This document shows, piece by piece, positions 36,056 through 50,800 of a stretch of DNA of 64,000 nt. The DNA is from Rotaria socialis (Eukaryota; Rotifera; Eurotatoria; Philodinida; Philodinidae). Positions within the stretch are counted from its first letter, which is position 1; each line of letters opens with the position of its first letter. Location: the NCBI GenBank assembly GCA_905331475.1, contig CAJNYU010000541.1, positions 124,001 through 188,000 on the forward strand. Reading direction: 5' to 3'. Made by a program: the position numbers and the translations under genes. Under the pieces are notes generated by a model. It ran no database searches and had not been told where the DNA came from. It saw only the letters and a list, made by a program, of their open reading frames with translations.

Positions 36056-38767
36056 GATGAGCAGCATGAAAAAAGGAAGTTTAATCAAAAATAATTTGCA
36101 TGAGTGTTATAATCAAATTGTTGATTGTCTCTCGAAATATTTTCCTTATAATTTTTTTAAAGAAAAATAATTAACTTTCTTCATTCTTCTGAAAATGGTT
36201 TGTCTTATTCTTGATGACTGTGAAAGTATTAATTAAGAAAAACCAGTAACTCTATAGAGGACAGTAAACTCTTATATTTTTGCTTCATCAGATCCTTATG
36301 CTCCTGATAAAGTTAGAAATAATCATACTGATATTTCAAGATACTTTATTTAGTTCATCATTTCAGTTTTATAATCACATTCGGTACTTATTTCTAGGGT
36401 CAACATAATCTTTCTAAATCATACTCTTAGACTAACAACATAATATATTGTAAATTTATCTATCGTTCCGTAAAGTATAACAACTCAAGAAATATATCAG
36501 TGATTGTTTGTCAAATGCCTCATTTCGTGTGTATAAAGTATTCTATGTCACAGAATGTTTTCGGTCTACGGATCAGGCGTTTTAAAAATCTACAAGAAAA
36601 AAAAGGTGGAATGATTCTGAATGATTACAATCATCCATTTTCATACGTTAGTATTTAACTGAATTCTCTCTTCACTATTAGGGTAATGGAAGAATAGTCA
36701 GCATTTTGTAAGGCACATAGATCTTATTGCCATCATGCAAAGTTTCTGCTTGAACCATTTTGTATGCGCACGCTTGCACTATTATTGTATGGCTCAACGA
36801 GTCATGTCATGTAGGTGACAGACAACGGTGTGCACAACTTCATTCTGGTCATTAATATTTTAGCTGATTTTTACATTGCTGATTGGACTAAAGACTAAAA
36901 CCAATTTCGTTGTATTCTGATACTTATAAATCATCCAAACGATTTTCAAATATTATTTCGTCTATACACAGATTACCTGCGATAAACCTGGCATTATCGA
37001 ACAGGAGAACTAACTATCACTAATCGCCCGGGAGTCATTCAAGACTTGTTCAAAATGAGAAATATTGAAAACGACATGATGAACACATTCATTCATTTCT
37101 AAATATAGTTTGTTTCATCAAAATATATAACACGAATACAGATGGTATTGCAGAAGATTTTACAAAACCAGAATCATTTTATAGGAAAAGAGTTGAATTC
37201 AATATCAACTCGTTTGTTTTTTCTTAAATGTATTATTATAGCAATCAACAGAATAAAATTAATTGATTGAGTGGAAAATATTTTTTTGAAAGAAATGACA
37301 AGACAACGGTATTGTCAAAATGTTTAGTGCCAACGAACAATACTCAATGATAATAATATGAGAAATTCTATTTATAGTTTACTTTAACCTCTTGGCTCTG
37401 CTCTTAACGGTTCAATTGTATGTTTTTATATGATTTTATTCCTGTTGTTTGATTGTTCAATGCTCGAGCGATTGAACTTTTAACACAAACAACTAATCTA
37501 AAAATTAAACAAGAAGCTCATGATAATATTTAGACACAGATTTTAATGAAGAATTAGTACTACTTGTAGTAAACGAATCGGAAACAAGTTGCGTTCATAT
37601 GGACAGCAGTCTTTCTTAAACTTTCAACAATTCAAATCTTTTATTCTCACTTCGAAAAGAACTAGCGAAGCATGTATTTCCTCTACATTGTCAAGTATTA
37701 ACATAGAAAAGAAAACAATAAATAATTATGGTTTCGTTGTCACCATGTAATTTAAAGCAGTAGACGAGAAATTTTTTGTGATTAAAAATAAACAATTTGT
37801 TTTTGAATGTGCAATTAATCGAAGAAGTATTCAAACTGTAACTTATGCATAGAAAATGTTTTCAATATAACAAAGAGTTTTTCACAATGTCTGCAAGTAG
37901 AAATAAAAGTATATTTTCTTGTAGTTACACACAGCATGATATGCCAACGATGAGAAATTGGTCTTACACTATTTTGTTGACGCCTAGTATGTATGCTTTT
38001 TAGCATAAATAGTAGGTTTTGAGAGGTCTTTTCCAATAAAAAAAAGCTTATTATCAAACTAAAAAATTGTTCAAACGCTCGCAAACATTCAGAAGCGGAA
38101 AGATAATTTGTAGATTAGATTTAAATTCAAGATCATAATAAAATATCCTTTTTCATTAATTTAACTAGATGTTAAGAACAATTTTTTCTTCAGTTTTTTG
38201 ACATTCGATGAAATATTCTTTCTTTCGTCAGGGATGCGTCTGATATTTTTTGAAAGAGAATTGTTTTTTTCCCCATTTTATTGCAAGCCAGATGATATCA
38301 TAGAAATTCAGTGTATGAAGATAACGATACATCCATATAAAGTTATTCTCAGATTATACTACAGCAATAGAATAGTATATGAGAAGAAAAAACGTCAGAC
38401 ACAGTCGAGCAGAAGAATTCATGCAGTCAGATACGCATGTGTATAGCAGATCGAATAGTCACTCTATTTGCCCATAGTAATTCAATACATGTTTCTTTTT
38501 CTGGAAGATGGACGTTTTCTTTCCTTCATTAGAATTCTGTAAGGCAAAAACAAAAGCAATCATAATAATATGTATATTTTAAAGCATCATATATGTTTGA
38601 CACTATGAAACTTGATGAATTCGATTGATTTTTTTTCCAGTTCAGTATCAAATAAATTTTCTAACAGCCTTCCAACTGCGACATCTTTGTGAGCTCTTTT
38701 TTCTTTTTATTTACTCAACAAGGAGTTTCTATAGTTTCGTTATTTTTAATGTCATCTATTATCACGA

Positions 38768-39439
38768 CTAATGCAGGGCTTCAAAAAGAGAAAAGAACGC
38801 ACCAGAAGCTTCTACGAATAGGAATCCATTGCGATACATGTATAAAATATAGGCAATAAAAAGCCAGGTACCATTGAATGCACATAATAGTTTTAGTCGA
38901 AAGGTAAATGTTTGACTTCGAAGATGTTTATGTTTTTCGATAAGTAATGCAAGTCCTCCACCAATGATTCCTCCATACCAAAGTAGAAATAGAAGTGAGC
39001 TTTCGCCTAATAGTAGTCCTCCGTGTTCTACTTGTTGTGTGTCATATTTAACACAGCCATACGTTAAAATATTGAAAAGAATGATTGTTATTATTGTATA
39101 TTTGACAGTAAACGATGAGGATTTGTTATGAAAATAAATGACTGAACATAGATGTAATAAAGCAATGATTTGTAAAACTAGTAGGATTAGATTTTTTCGA
39201 TAATCAATTGAAGATCGCCGAGAATAAATTTTCGAACTGTTACGTGACCGCGAACGTGATGAACTCTCACGAAAACGAACATAATTTCGACAATAACGTC
39301 GTAATTCATCAGATTTCATCGTAGAATTATCAGGTAATCGAATCGAGCCGTTCCCATTTCCATTTATATTGATATGTTCTAATCTATTTCGACTTCGTCT
39401 TATTCTAGATAGATACATTCTTCCATCGTATTGATTCAT
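38768..39439 (-). CDS. Four-helix membrane protein, 223 aa, intronless
   Basis: A single frame from the Met at 39439. The first 80 residues are polar and Arg/Ser-rich (RESSSRSRSRNSS), likely cytoplasmic. Four hydrophobic segments follow at about 84-103, 113-131, 146-165 and 184-203, the third Gly-rich (YGGIIGGGLALLI). The loop after helix 2 is acidic/polar and helix 3 is followed by a basic EKHKHLRSQ loop. I recognise no family; a tetraspan or sterol/lipid-related protein is possible but unsupported. It is divergent from KIF9, with 132 bp between start codons. Confidence 0.7.
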   Translation of the reverse strand: MNQYDGRMYLSRIRRSRNRLEHININGNGNGSIRLPDNSTMKSDELRRYCRNYVRFRESSSRSRSRNSSKIYSRRSSIDYRKNLILLVLQIIALLHLCSVIYFHNKSSSFTVKYTIITIILFNILTYGCVKYDTQQVEHGGLLLGESSLLFLLWYGGIIGGGLALLIEKHKHLRSQTFTFRLKLLCAFNGTWLFIAYILYMYRNGFLFVEASGAFFSLFEALH

Positions 39440-39571
39440 GAGTAATTGTGTTTCAATTAAACTTAAAAAACGAACCTTAGAAATATAAATAAAATGTAAG
39501 ATATAAGCGTTTATTTAGTTTCTATAGAAATAAGTTTTTAATTACAGAAAAAAAAGCAAAAACTTTCAAAT
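39440..39571. promoter_or_regulatory. Putative divergent promoter of the four-helix gene and KIF9
   Basis: Only 132 bp separate the two start codons, so the two genes probably share a compact bidirectional promoter. No specific motif (such as an RFX X-box for a ciliary gene) was recognised with confidence. Confidence 0.5.
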
Positions 39572-41608
39572 ATGCCACCAAGAACATCAAATAAAGTCAA
39601 AGTCTATATTCGATCTCGTCCTACAAATAATTTTGCATCGGACATGATTGGAATCGGCCGAGATAATCGCGTTAGTTATTTATTGAATGATCTTTTTTTC
39701 GAAACTAGTAAAAACGTATTTTTAAATCTTTTATAGACAATTACTATTCATCGAACACCATCAGCAAGTGTGGTTGATAATAAAATCAATGATTGGGCAT
39801 TTCATTTTGACGGGCTATTTAATAATGTTGGTCAAGAAGTTATTTTTGATTCGGTTGCAAAAGATGTTGTCGATCGTTCACTAGATGGTTACAATGGTTT
39901 GTTCTATAAAACGCATAGATATTTTTCTTTTCATGGATCGAAACATTCTAGGAACAATATTGTGTTATGGCCAGACGGGAGCTGGAAAAACTCATACGAT
40001 GACTGGTTTTACTGAAAGTTACCAAAATCGTGGCATTATACCACGTAGTCTACAACATCTCTATCAAGAAATTAATGCTCGGCAAGATTATTCGTATTCT
40101 GTTCGGTAATGAAAATCACATTTATGAACAATTACATCAACTATGTTTTCAATTTTTATTTTTAAGCATCGCCTATCTTGAGATCTATAACGATCAAATG
40201 TGTGATTTACTTCGCACATTAAATTCACAATCGGATTATCAACAACAATTACAACAATTATCGATTGGTGAAGACTCGGGTCTAGTTTATATAAAAGGAT
40301 TATCTTATCGTATTGCCAACAGTGAAGAAGAAGCATTGAATTTACTCTTTGAAGGCGAAACAAATCGCGCTATAGGTCAACATGTACTTAATAAGCAATC
40401 ATCTCGGTCACATTGTATATTTACAGTTCTTATTGAATGTCGATCTATTTTATCATCCGATGAAAAATATACAATATCAAAATTGAATCTTGTTGATTTA
40501 GCTGGCAGTGAACGCTTAGCTAAAACTAATGTAAATGATTTCTTCAAAGATTAATTTATTATTATTTAAATTTAAATTTTAGTCTGAAGGTGTGACAAAA
40601 AGAGAAGCAACATTCATTAATAAATCATTATCATTTCTTGAACAAGCTGTACTAAACTTAACGGATAAGAAAGCTAATTCTCATAATTTTCGTAGCTCAA
40701 AATTAACACACACATTAAAAGATAGTATTGGCGGGCGATGTAATACTGTGATGATTGCAAATATTTGGCCAGAAATGCAGCATCTTGAAGAAACAGTATA
40801 GATAATGATAGAAATTATTTTATTCTATGAAGATCTTTTCTCTTGAATAGGTTTCAACACTTCGTTTTGCCAGCCGAATGGCATGTGTTCCAGCTGAACC
40901 AACTGTAAATGAAGTTATTGATCCAGTAAAAGCTCTTGAAAATTATAAACGCGAAAATAAACAACTACGAGACGAATTAGCATTACATGATGCATTACTT
41001 AATCGAAATGGTACATCCTATGAGCCTATATCTGAACAACAATTATATGAAATTGAAAATCAATGTCGTCGATTTATTGATGGAACATTGGATGACATTG
41101 AAGTGAAAAATCTTCGTCAAGTCCAAGGTTTGTTGTTATTTTATTTATACAAGTTAAAATAGATTTACTCTTTTTTTTTAATCTTCTATATAGCTGTGTT
41201 CAACGCATTCAGGCATATTTGTCGGTAGGTTAATTTGAACGAAAAGATTAAAACTAAAATATTGATTAATTTTTAGAGCCTCAGAAAAAGATGTGGAGAA
41301 AAAGTTACATGATCGACGTGCTATTGCAGATAAATATGAATATGAACAGCAAGATAATCAAAAAGTAAATTCCTATATTTTTGAGACAACATAAAAGCAA
41401 TAATTAAAAAAAAATTTCTATATCGATAAAACCAAAATACATGTGCTAGTTGAGAGCAACATGACGATTTATTTGAATATCATACCTTCGGCAGTTGTTA
41501 ACAGATAAACTGTTTCACTCTCTCTCTCTCTGTATATATAGATAAGAGGAGTAGACCTTCATCATTCTATTACTAAACACTCTACAGATGTCATTAGGGA
41601 CGAGACTT

Positions 41609-41642
<34 letters not shown>

Positions 41643-43258
41643 CGGTCTATGATAGTTCTACACCTCTGGTTTAGCATCTGTTTGAGATTGTGAATTAATG
41701 GACTTTAGGACAGAAAGAAATATATTCATTTGAAGAATCAATATAACTATCATATGCGACACAAATCATTGTTCCCGAAGCCATAACTATTGATTATCAT
41801 CGTTTTATTGATATGCATTAAAATATTGCTATTGATTCTTCAGATGTTTGGCACGAATCCAGGTCTGACCGGTGCAGGCGGTACTGCAGGAGATCTGGAT
41901 GGTCAAAGTTTTGGTTTGGGTACAGCATCAAAAGATCAACGAACAAATAAAGAAGCATTATTGAAAATGACACGAAATAAAAGACAACCAGCTGCTGCTG
42001 CTGTTGCTCCTGCTGCAACAACGAAAGCACCTGGAGTACAACAAATAAAGTAAATTTCCTTTTTTAAGACATAAATCGATTGATTTCAGTTGATTATTTA
42101 TTCAATATTAAATTAGTACTAAAGACAAAGCTTCTCCTAATGGTTTAAAACCCACAGGTAATGGCCCTCAACGAACTATGACTACTGACGATGAACAATA
42201 TTCACGTGTAAAAGAACCCAGTGAAATGGTTGACACAAAAGATCAAGGACTCCAGTAAATTATTATGTCAAACATGCATAATCATGTTTTCTTTTATTAA
42301 ATTTACATATAGTGCTCCACCGGGTCGAACTGCTGCCTTTGAAGAATTCAAACAAACTCGAGGTGTAAATTTAAATAAAATTTATATCGAGAATAAAGAC
42401 ATCATGGCAGTAAAGAAGAAACAATTTGCTGAACTAGCACGACGTGTTAATCAAGCTAAAGCTGAAATTGATAAAACACGTATTGCAGCTGAACGTAAAA
42501 AGAATGAGCGATTAACAATGGGTAAAGAATTGGTTTGATTTCTATTTTTTGTTCTTTAGTCGCTGAACTTTTTTCTTTTCATTAAAAGGTGAGTTTCTAA
42601 ATGAAAATGGTGAGACAATAATTGACGAAGAAGAATATGAATTGATTGCAAAACTTCAAGAACTTAAAGGCATCTATCGTACCGATTACGATCAATGGAA
42701 GAATCTGAAATCCGAAATCACATATTGTCAAAACTTGGTCAATCAATGTCAAAATCGACTTCTTCAAGGTAAAAAGAGACTAGTCTGAAATTTTTCCCAT
42801 TCGCTTTTATATTCATTTAGAATTCGATGTATGGTATAGAGAATGCTACGTAAGTGGAAATAATACCGGTGCTATGGATGATTTATTAACGTCAAATAAA
42901 AATAATAATGATTATCAAGTTTATGATGATGCAGCTGAAAGATTTGAACGTATGCAAAAAGAATTATTACTTTCCGATCTTGATAGTATGCCTTTTCGAC
43001 AAGCTCAAATGCGAACAAATCGACGTGTAAGTTGTTTGTTTTACAAAAGGCTGTCACTATATTTTCTTTTTCGAAATTATATATTTTTTATAGCATATTT
43101 TCGATGCAGCAGCAGCCCAAGGACCGTGGAAACAATCCCCATCAACAACAGTTATACACAATAGTGGATCGTATCATAGAGGAACATATGATGAAGACCA
43201 ACAATCGACACCACCAATATCTGTGAATGGTAGTCGACAAAAACCAATGGTCCGATAA
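39572..43258 (+). CDS. KIF9: Kinesin-like protein KIF9 (kinesin-9), 829 aa, 14 exons, complete
   Basis: Exons: 39572-39670, 39737-39896, 39952-40105, 40167-40530, 40583-40795, 40851-41127, 41194-41224 (31 nt), 41277-41364, 41844-42049, 42117-42254, 42313-42521, 42589-42768, 42821-43026, 43094-43258; all phases close to 829 residues (human about 790). The motor domain starts near residue 6. It has P-loop GQTGAGKT (93-100), switch I NKQSSRSH and switch [14 protein letters not shown]9-specific stretches are [54 protein letters not shown] and [10 protein letters not shown]. The C-terminus holds coiled-coil and the [10 protein letters not shown] motif. Kinesin-9A is a motor of motile cilia, active at the central pair. 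Intron 8 (479 nt) is the longest and carries CT and AT microsatellites. Confidence 0.95.
41611..41640 (+). repeat. (TA)n microsatellite in KIF9 intron 8
   Basis: About 14 TA units; a (CT)n tract lies nearby at 41517-41531. Both are inside the long eighth intron. Confidence 0.9.
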
Positions 43259-43265
43259 AAAAAAC

Positions 43266-43271
43266 AATAAA
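43266..43271 (+). terminator. AATAAA polyadenylation signal of KIF9
   Basis: A canonical AATAAA eight bases after the KIF9 stop codon; another (GAATAAATG) lies near 43328. The close spacing implies a very short 3' UTR if the first one is used. Confidence 0.5.
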
Positions 43272-44892
43272 AATTCTTTATTTTTTTGCTTTCTCAATGT
43301 GTGTGTAAAACAGAGAGATTCTAACTGAATAAATGTCCTCATCTCATTTCAATCCATTCCAACTTCGATACATGCTCAAAATTATGAGAATAAGGTAAAT
43401 GTTGATTTTTACTTCGGATACTGAGTTCCTTACTGAAATTTAACTGATGATATGGCTAGTCAATAAAGTTCTCTTCTACATGACAAGTTCATAAATATTT
43501 CATAGTTACAGTAAAGTATTGTTTAAAAATCAGTTAGTTTTGAAGGCTTCAACGATCTTATTGTTGTTTTGTGTGAAAAACTATCGAGTTCTGCAGACAA
43601 TAAAGCGTGATTATATTATTTACTGTCGTTCGTTGAAAACATCATTAAAAAATGCACCGTTTAACGCTAAAGTTCGATTGTTTTTATTTCCTATTGTGCG
43701 TGTTTCTTAATGAGGAGTAGTCGTAAGAACTGAGATAGTTTCTCATTATGTTTGAAATTGTTTATTTTCTCAATTGAGCTTGTTGTATGCATCTCAACTT
43801 AAAAACAACCTTGAAATCTTATGTATTTGACAGAGAAGAACTTCATTGATCGTTCATATCACAATCATAATTTTAGTTAGATACTCAGTATCCGAATGAA
43901 ACACTTCTAAATCTTCTTGTTCTTATTATATTCAGCAGCAGTAAACGTGACTGATGATAAAGAAATAGTGTACTATCAAGGTTATCTGAATGTGAAAAGT
44001 TGTCAGCCATCTTGATACGTTTTCTTTTTGTCCCCGTGATTTCTCTGTACAGAATTCTAAACAGACTTTTCTGCTTGGTCTTCCAAATACAAATAACTTT
44101 ATTTTATTTTCTCCGTTTGTTAATGTTCCATATTTAACTCGTTTAATAAATTTTGATCGCCTGAAAATGATTCGCTACTTATTGACTTTTATTTTTTTCT
44201 GTTGATGACAAAGTGGAAGGCAGCAACAAGCAAAAAATATATATGTATACTTCAAGAGAGAAAAAAAGACACATTCAGCAATCCGCCATTTGTAAAAGAG
44301 AGACCGAGAACAAAGTAAAAACAAAATAATCAACATTCTCACACACCGTATGTGTACAGAGAGAACGAGAATCCGCACAAAAGGTTCGTTGCGAGTAAAA
44401 GTAGAAAGAAAGAAGATGCGCATAGCTGCCAACCAGCAAGAAAAACAAACGAAAAGAAACTGTACACAAAAGAAAAACAAAACGGACAAGCAAACGCGCA
44501 AAAAATACACAAAAAAATTTGAAACATATTTTTGTTGTGTTTTTTTCTCAGTTAACAAAAAAGCAGAATATTTAGCACAGAACCTAATTGATTTTTTGAT
44601 CTGGATGGTTTCGCGGTGGACAATAATAATAAGAAATGAAAAAAAAATGTTTTTTTTTTGTTAAAAAGCATATTAAAAACAGGCCAACATAGCGTATTTA
44701 TGTGTAAATATATATATATATATATATATATAAGTGTATATATATGTAATCAAAATGAATGTCTAATCAATGTGCATAGAGTTTCGAGAAACAAACCAGA
44801 AAAATGAAAATCAGACGATTAATCATGGCAAAAAAAAGAGCACCAAAAGAATAAGAAATAAATCATCATTCATTATAAATAACAACAAACAT
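43272..44892. other. Intergenic between convergent KIF9 and RhoGEF genes
   Basis: No gene supported. Frames at 44175-44664 overlap on both strands and consist of Phe/Cys/Leu or Lys/Arg/Thr runs from a skewed purine/pyrimidine stretch. A (TA)n tract lies at 44707-44732. Confidence 0.5.
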
Positions 44893-47800
44893 TTATGCAT
44901 CGCTGACATTGCGTATTGCTGGTTTGTCATTAACATTATTCATTGAAGAATCATTAGATTTTACATTGTCATAAACTTCTTCTTCATACATGTCTAAAAA
45001 TACATAAATACAAAATTCTTTTTTTTTTATCAAACTGTATAGATCTAAAAAAAAAGCTATTGCTAGATGCTTGAGTATAGCGAAGAATATTTTGTTTTAG
45101 GAATCTACATTGTTAGGAAAGAAATATTGCCTATTGAGCAAAAATAATCTAATATAACAATCAAGACAAAAAAAAAGAGAAAGGAATTTCTAGTATTTCG
45201 AATCCTGTGTGTAGTATATTCAATAGTCATCAATCAACTTATACGATACGACCTACTAATCTGCTAGCAGATCATTAACACTTCGAATAATGTACTCTTA
45301 TTATAAATTTTCTTCATAAGCTGATAAACATCGCTTATGTATTGACGATATCTTTTAACGATGTACTTTTGACTATGTCTGACCTACTAAAAAACGAAAC
45401 TATGATTAATTATTGTGAACTTTGTATCGGAATGAAAGCATCTAAACTTACGAGATACTCGTTCTCGAAAGAAAAAAGAACAGTTCTTCATACATCCGCA
45501 AAGAATTCATTGACAATATTTTTCCAAATCTGTTTGATCAGGTTGGAATTTTCTCACATAGATACTAAGATTTATGTCACTGAGATCTAATAGATTATTT
45601 CCTGTGCGAACTTGAAGCGTTTTAAATAATATGAAATCGGTTATCTTATCTGAAACTTTATTTTCTACTATAAGTATCTATTGGGAGAAAGTTAGCAGTT
45701 AATGGCAAGCGATTCTAATGCGATCCTTTGAAATACCTACTTTGAAACGTTTTGAAATAAACATACAATCAAAGTTCTAATAGTCGAATTACAATTGATA
45801 GATTTTTCTGTCTGAGTAATAATTTTTACCTAAGTCAACTGTTTGAGCTTCTGTTGAATTATCTAAATTCGTTTGAACATTATTTGTTTGTAATAAATAA
45901 TTGTTCGATTGTTGTGGAGCAGTATCAACAGATGCAATAATACTATCAGTAGAATCAAAATGTTCAATTTCATCTTCATCATCACTATCAGCAGCAGCAG
46001 CACTATTGTTTTCATCTTCTTCTGTTGGACTTCCGTTACCATCATCAAATACTCCTTCATCGTAACGTTCAATAACTTCTGTTGCCATATGTAATTGCTG
46101 TAATTTCGATTTTAGTGGTGGAGATTTCATTGTTTCATCTAAATCTGTTATAGACGATAGTTGTTCATTAACTAAAGGTGATCGTCGTTCGAATTGAGTC
46201 ATATCATGAAATGTTTGCGCTTGTGATGGTGTTCTAACTGAGCCAAGTGACTCAGATGAATGTAGAGATGACAAAGATATCGAGTCTTTTAGATCCGAAT
46301 ATGTTTGAGATGTTCCACTAAGCATTGAAGGCGTTATATTAATTGTACTAGTTGAATTACTATTTCGTCGCAAAACTGGATTTTCAGTATCTGAAATTTG
46401 TACACGATATTCACGTATTTGAGGGCCATCATTTTTTTGTTGATTTGTTAATTTCTAAACAAAATTACAAAAAAAACAGAAATTTCGATTATTTTCTTCG
46501 TGTTTTCATTAATAAAAACGTACCAAAGCTAAAGTTAGCTGTTCACCAAGTTGAGTTAATGGTGTCCAAAATGATTGAACTTCAATTGCTGAAATTTTCT
46601 TTTCTTCTGCTGCTCGATTTTGTCTTTGACTTACTGCTTGTACTAATTGATTATCTAAATCAATATTAAAAATGCTTTTTTATTAAACAGAACGCAAACA
46701 AAAAAATATTTTCTTACGATAGCTAGCAGCATTTGTAATGGCTTCTAACGATGAATTTGGTTTCATTTTGTGTACTGATGCAATCTATATTTAATAGAAT
46801 AGAATTAGAATAGAATTACAGTTTTTGTTAAATCGATTCTTACATTTCCTGGCATATCATTAATTTTACTTTCAGGAATGTTGAGAAGACGTGAAAGAAG
46901 CATTTCTTTTTCATGCAATAAACGTTTCAATTCTTTGTCTTTCTCAAGAATTGCATTGAACAATGAGTCTGGTGTATCTTCAATTAACGTTTGTTTTTCT
47001 ATTATTTTAACTTGATTTGGTTCAACTAATTGAATATTTTCTTGTTCTTCGATTATTGCTGATCTGTAATTTAGAAGAAAAAAATCATTAGTGCAATCCC
47101 ACCGGAATAAAATAAGTAGAACAGGAACTAGCTACTGTTGCTAATCATAGAGAAATCTATTCTAGGACAGATGTCTTTATTATTGTTGCACTTAATCACG
47201 TGATGTGATCATTTTATAAATAGCAAATGCCATAGGGTTTGGGTAAAATTGTTCAAGTAATTTTTTAGCTGCACGTTTTATTTTTGTCACAGGCTCTCGT
47301 TAAAAGCACACATCCAAGAAACTCGTCTGATAGACGTCGTATCCATCAAAGACTTGAAAGCTATATTCGAAGATGAAAAATAGATGTATTTGAAGTACTA
47401 TATCTCAGATTTATCTAATATGCCCCTGAAAATGTTTGATCATAACTGAAGTACTTATTAGCATTCACATACATAGTGCGTCATGAAATGCATTGGCCTT
47501 ACGGAAAAAGGTTTTTTTTTTATTTACCTAGTTGTTGATTTTGATGGTTGTAATGCAACTGTAGATTGTGAAGTAAGAGATGGGCTTAAACTCTTTTCAC
47601 TTGCTGATGAAGTAACTGATTTGGATTTTTCAAATGGTTTTCGACCTTTTTCAATCCATTCTAGCCATCTAAATACGAAAAAGAATGACGATGTTGATGA
47701 TTTAGAATGCAAGAAAAGAAATATTCGATTTACTTTTCAAGATCATCTTTAGAATTGGCTTCAACTTCAATCAATTGTTTCTTATCAGTATCAATGACAT

Positions 47801-50800
47801 AAAAAGAACGAGCGCCTAAAACAGATAATATATGTTTTGCATAGCAAAATAGAAATAATCCAAAAACTTCAATCATCTTTCATTTTCAATAGTATTTTAT
47901 CTGAATATTTTCAATAGTTTTCAACTATAAACTAATATATGGTTCAACCCTTTTTGTCGAAAATCATACAAGCGAGGATTTGTTTTTTTTTCTAAGCAAA
48001 CAAACATAATTTGTGAAAGAAAAATTTCTATATACCCCTATAATATTCAGTCTTATATGTCAATATTTGAAAATGCTTTGAATTTTTGTAGAATAGCATT
48101 TTAAAAACTAAGAAATATCTAATCATTGTACTTGAAATGTAATTACCTCCACATGCTTTTTTCTTGATCAATAAATGTTCCAATCGGATAACTGGTGTTA
48201 GAATAAAATTTTGTGTTGCAGTATATCTTGCCCCAGGTACAGCTGCTCGTGGTCGCGTGTGACGGCCAATGTTAGCATCACGTTGATGTTCTTTTAAAAC
48301 ATAACGATATGGTTCATCAATGCCTCGTTGTTCTGTTGGTTGCATTGGAATTTTTTGAAAGAAAACAAATACATCCGTGAAAAGACAACATTCGAATTCA
48401 GTTTTTTGTGTTGTTGTATCAGGTAATAGTTTTAATGTACCCGAATAGATTAGACGATTGTTGGTCACTTCAAGACAATCCTATAAAATATTTAAATAGA
48501 TTTTACGAATTTCTATTTTTGTTTCGTGCTTACATGAAGATTTTGTAAATTAATTGATTTATCATCATTTGGTATTTGGATTTCAAGATTTGATTTAATT
48601 TGTTTTAATAAAGCTTCCTGTTCTTTTTTCAAACGTGCATAATTCATACGCTTTAATATACTATCAGCACAGTCAACACATTTACTTAATTTTTCACTTT
48701 CGATTTCATCATCGGAAACAAATTTTTTCATTGCTTCAAATAGCATTTTTAATTTTGTAAATCGTGTCATAACAGACGGTAAATAATCTTTCAATGTTAA
48801 ACGACGACACAAAGTATTTGCTTCACACACCTAAAAAAAGAATATGTTTTATGATACCCAAGAAAAAAAGAAAAGAAAAGTTTGAAATAGCCATAAATCA
48901 AACTGTGAGTAGGGTTCGCGACCTTAATGCATAGTCATTTTCAATGGATTAATAAAATAGAAATGAGGTAAAAGTAAAGAATTTCAGGGTTGAGCCTTCT
49001 AAATGTATGCAGGCTAAAATAAACTTGCTAGTGCCATTACTGTCTGAGTAAAATATGGAATATGATCGAATTGCTTCTAAGAATACAATACTTTAACACT
49101 CAGCGCTAAACTTACTCGCATCAGTGCTGCAAAATCTGCTGATTGTTCTTTCTTTTTAATTAATTTCAATGCTTGAGATTGATCTTCAATAAAATAAGCA
49201 CAGGCACGAGCAAATTGTTCACCCTTGTCGCCGTCAAGCTAAAGAGAAATTATGTTTATTTGTTTTATTTACAAAAAAAAATTAAAATGCTCTTACAAAT
49301 CTAAGAATCAAATCGCCAATATGACGAACAACATGATCTTTTGCTTCTTCACGATGCTGACGTAACGCATATTTAAATTGAGCTAGAAAGTACAGAATGA
49401 TGATTATTAGTTGCTGTCTTTTTTGCGGAATCTTTTATCTTACTATGTAAATCGATAAGTTGATCAAGGTTTCGAAATATACAGTCAAGTTCAACAGGAC
49501 TCATTCCAGGAAAACGTTCCATTGGTTCTCGAAAACATTTTTTCATTATTTTTAAGCCTTTTAGATGTGTCCGTTCCGTATGAATTAATTCGTTTATTGT
49601 AGTTTGTAATTTCCATTCACGTGATTGATAGAGCAATTGAAGAACATCGTTTGGAATAAAATCACTCAAATTTGGTAATGTATTGACATCAGCTTCGAGA
49701 TCACTGTCACCGTAGGTTGTTGTTTGTTGATTAGCCGACTCAGAAATTGTTGGTGTATCAAATGAGTTTGATCTAAAATTATTTAGAAAAAAAGAAGAAA
49801 TATATCAATTTCAAACGCTAAGATTTCGTAGTAAAAAAAAAATTCTCCCAACAGATATCTAATTGGTTTTAATGATCTTTCGTTATTTTTTCGCCACTAA
49901 GAAATAATAATTTGGAAGTGTATATAGAAGAAAGTATGAGAATCACAATATTTGGATCTTCCTTTAGTATCAAGACAATAGGAATTGAACGTTTTTTGGT
50001 AAAGTCCTTCGGAGTTAACAAGAACTTTGTATTTTGAGTTCAAATCGAAGATATGAATACTGGTTAACATAGGACTGTTTATACCTCAAAGTATAGAAAA
50101 TACAGCTAGTTTCTGTACAAAAAACATTTTCCTGATTTAATCGTCAATATTTTCAACTATTTTTTCAAAGTTCTAGATAATGAATTTAAAAAATAAAGAA
50201 AATTTTTTTCCACTAAAAAGTTTTACTCCTTAAAACAAATATAAGCGACCTAATGATTTTGAGACTCCGATTTTTTTCTCTTGGTAAGATTATAATGAAT
50301 TTAATGGACTTACTTTTGATTAATTGAATCTTGTTGTTGAATAGTTACTTCACTGTCACCGCGACTAAGAAGTTCATCAATTGTATTTCCACCCATTTGC
50401 GGATTACTAGAATTGAAAAAATAAAACGCTTTTCTCATATCACCATTTAAATTACAATAGCAAAAAGCAGGTTGTTGCCAACTTTACTGTTGATAAAGAA
50501 TATGAGAATAAAAGCACATGCTGACGGATCAGCAAGATGAGAGTAAATAAAGTCAAATTCGGTCAATTAACTTTTTTGTATTAGAATGAGTAGATCAATC
50601 GCTCATGCGTTTAGGCATAGAAGAAAAAAAACTACTCATTTGGTGAAATTTACTATTCTCTTCTCCTGTTTCTATTTTTATAACTAGTCTCATGCAATCA
50701 ATGAAAATAGTGATGAAAACGGAAATGGGGTGCTAAGAGGAACAAAATTAGCATTATTATTGCAATACCCCTCATCGCTATCGTTGCTTTCACTGAAATC

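Larger units (their letters stand above)
32800..38767. other. Gene-poor stretch of about 6 kb with a hAT-like MITE and a CT microsatellite
   Basis: No gene supported. It contains the short transposon at 34431-34617 and a (TC)n tract at 36027-36054. Scattered frames (34040-34222, 35180-35377, 35597-35782, 37815-38446) have no domain or splice partners. The rightmost part presumably holds the 3' flank of the minus-strand membrane-protein gene. Confidence 0.5.

Noticed and set aside
44175..44664. Four overlapping frames between KIF9 and the RhoGEF gene
   Set aside because: Products of a strand-skewed stretch; biased composition and no splice partners or domains.
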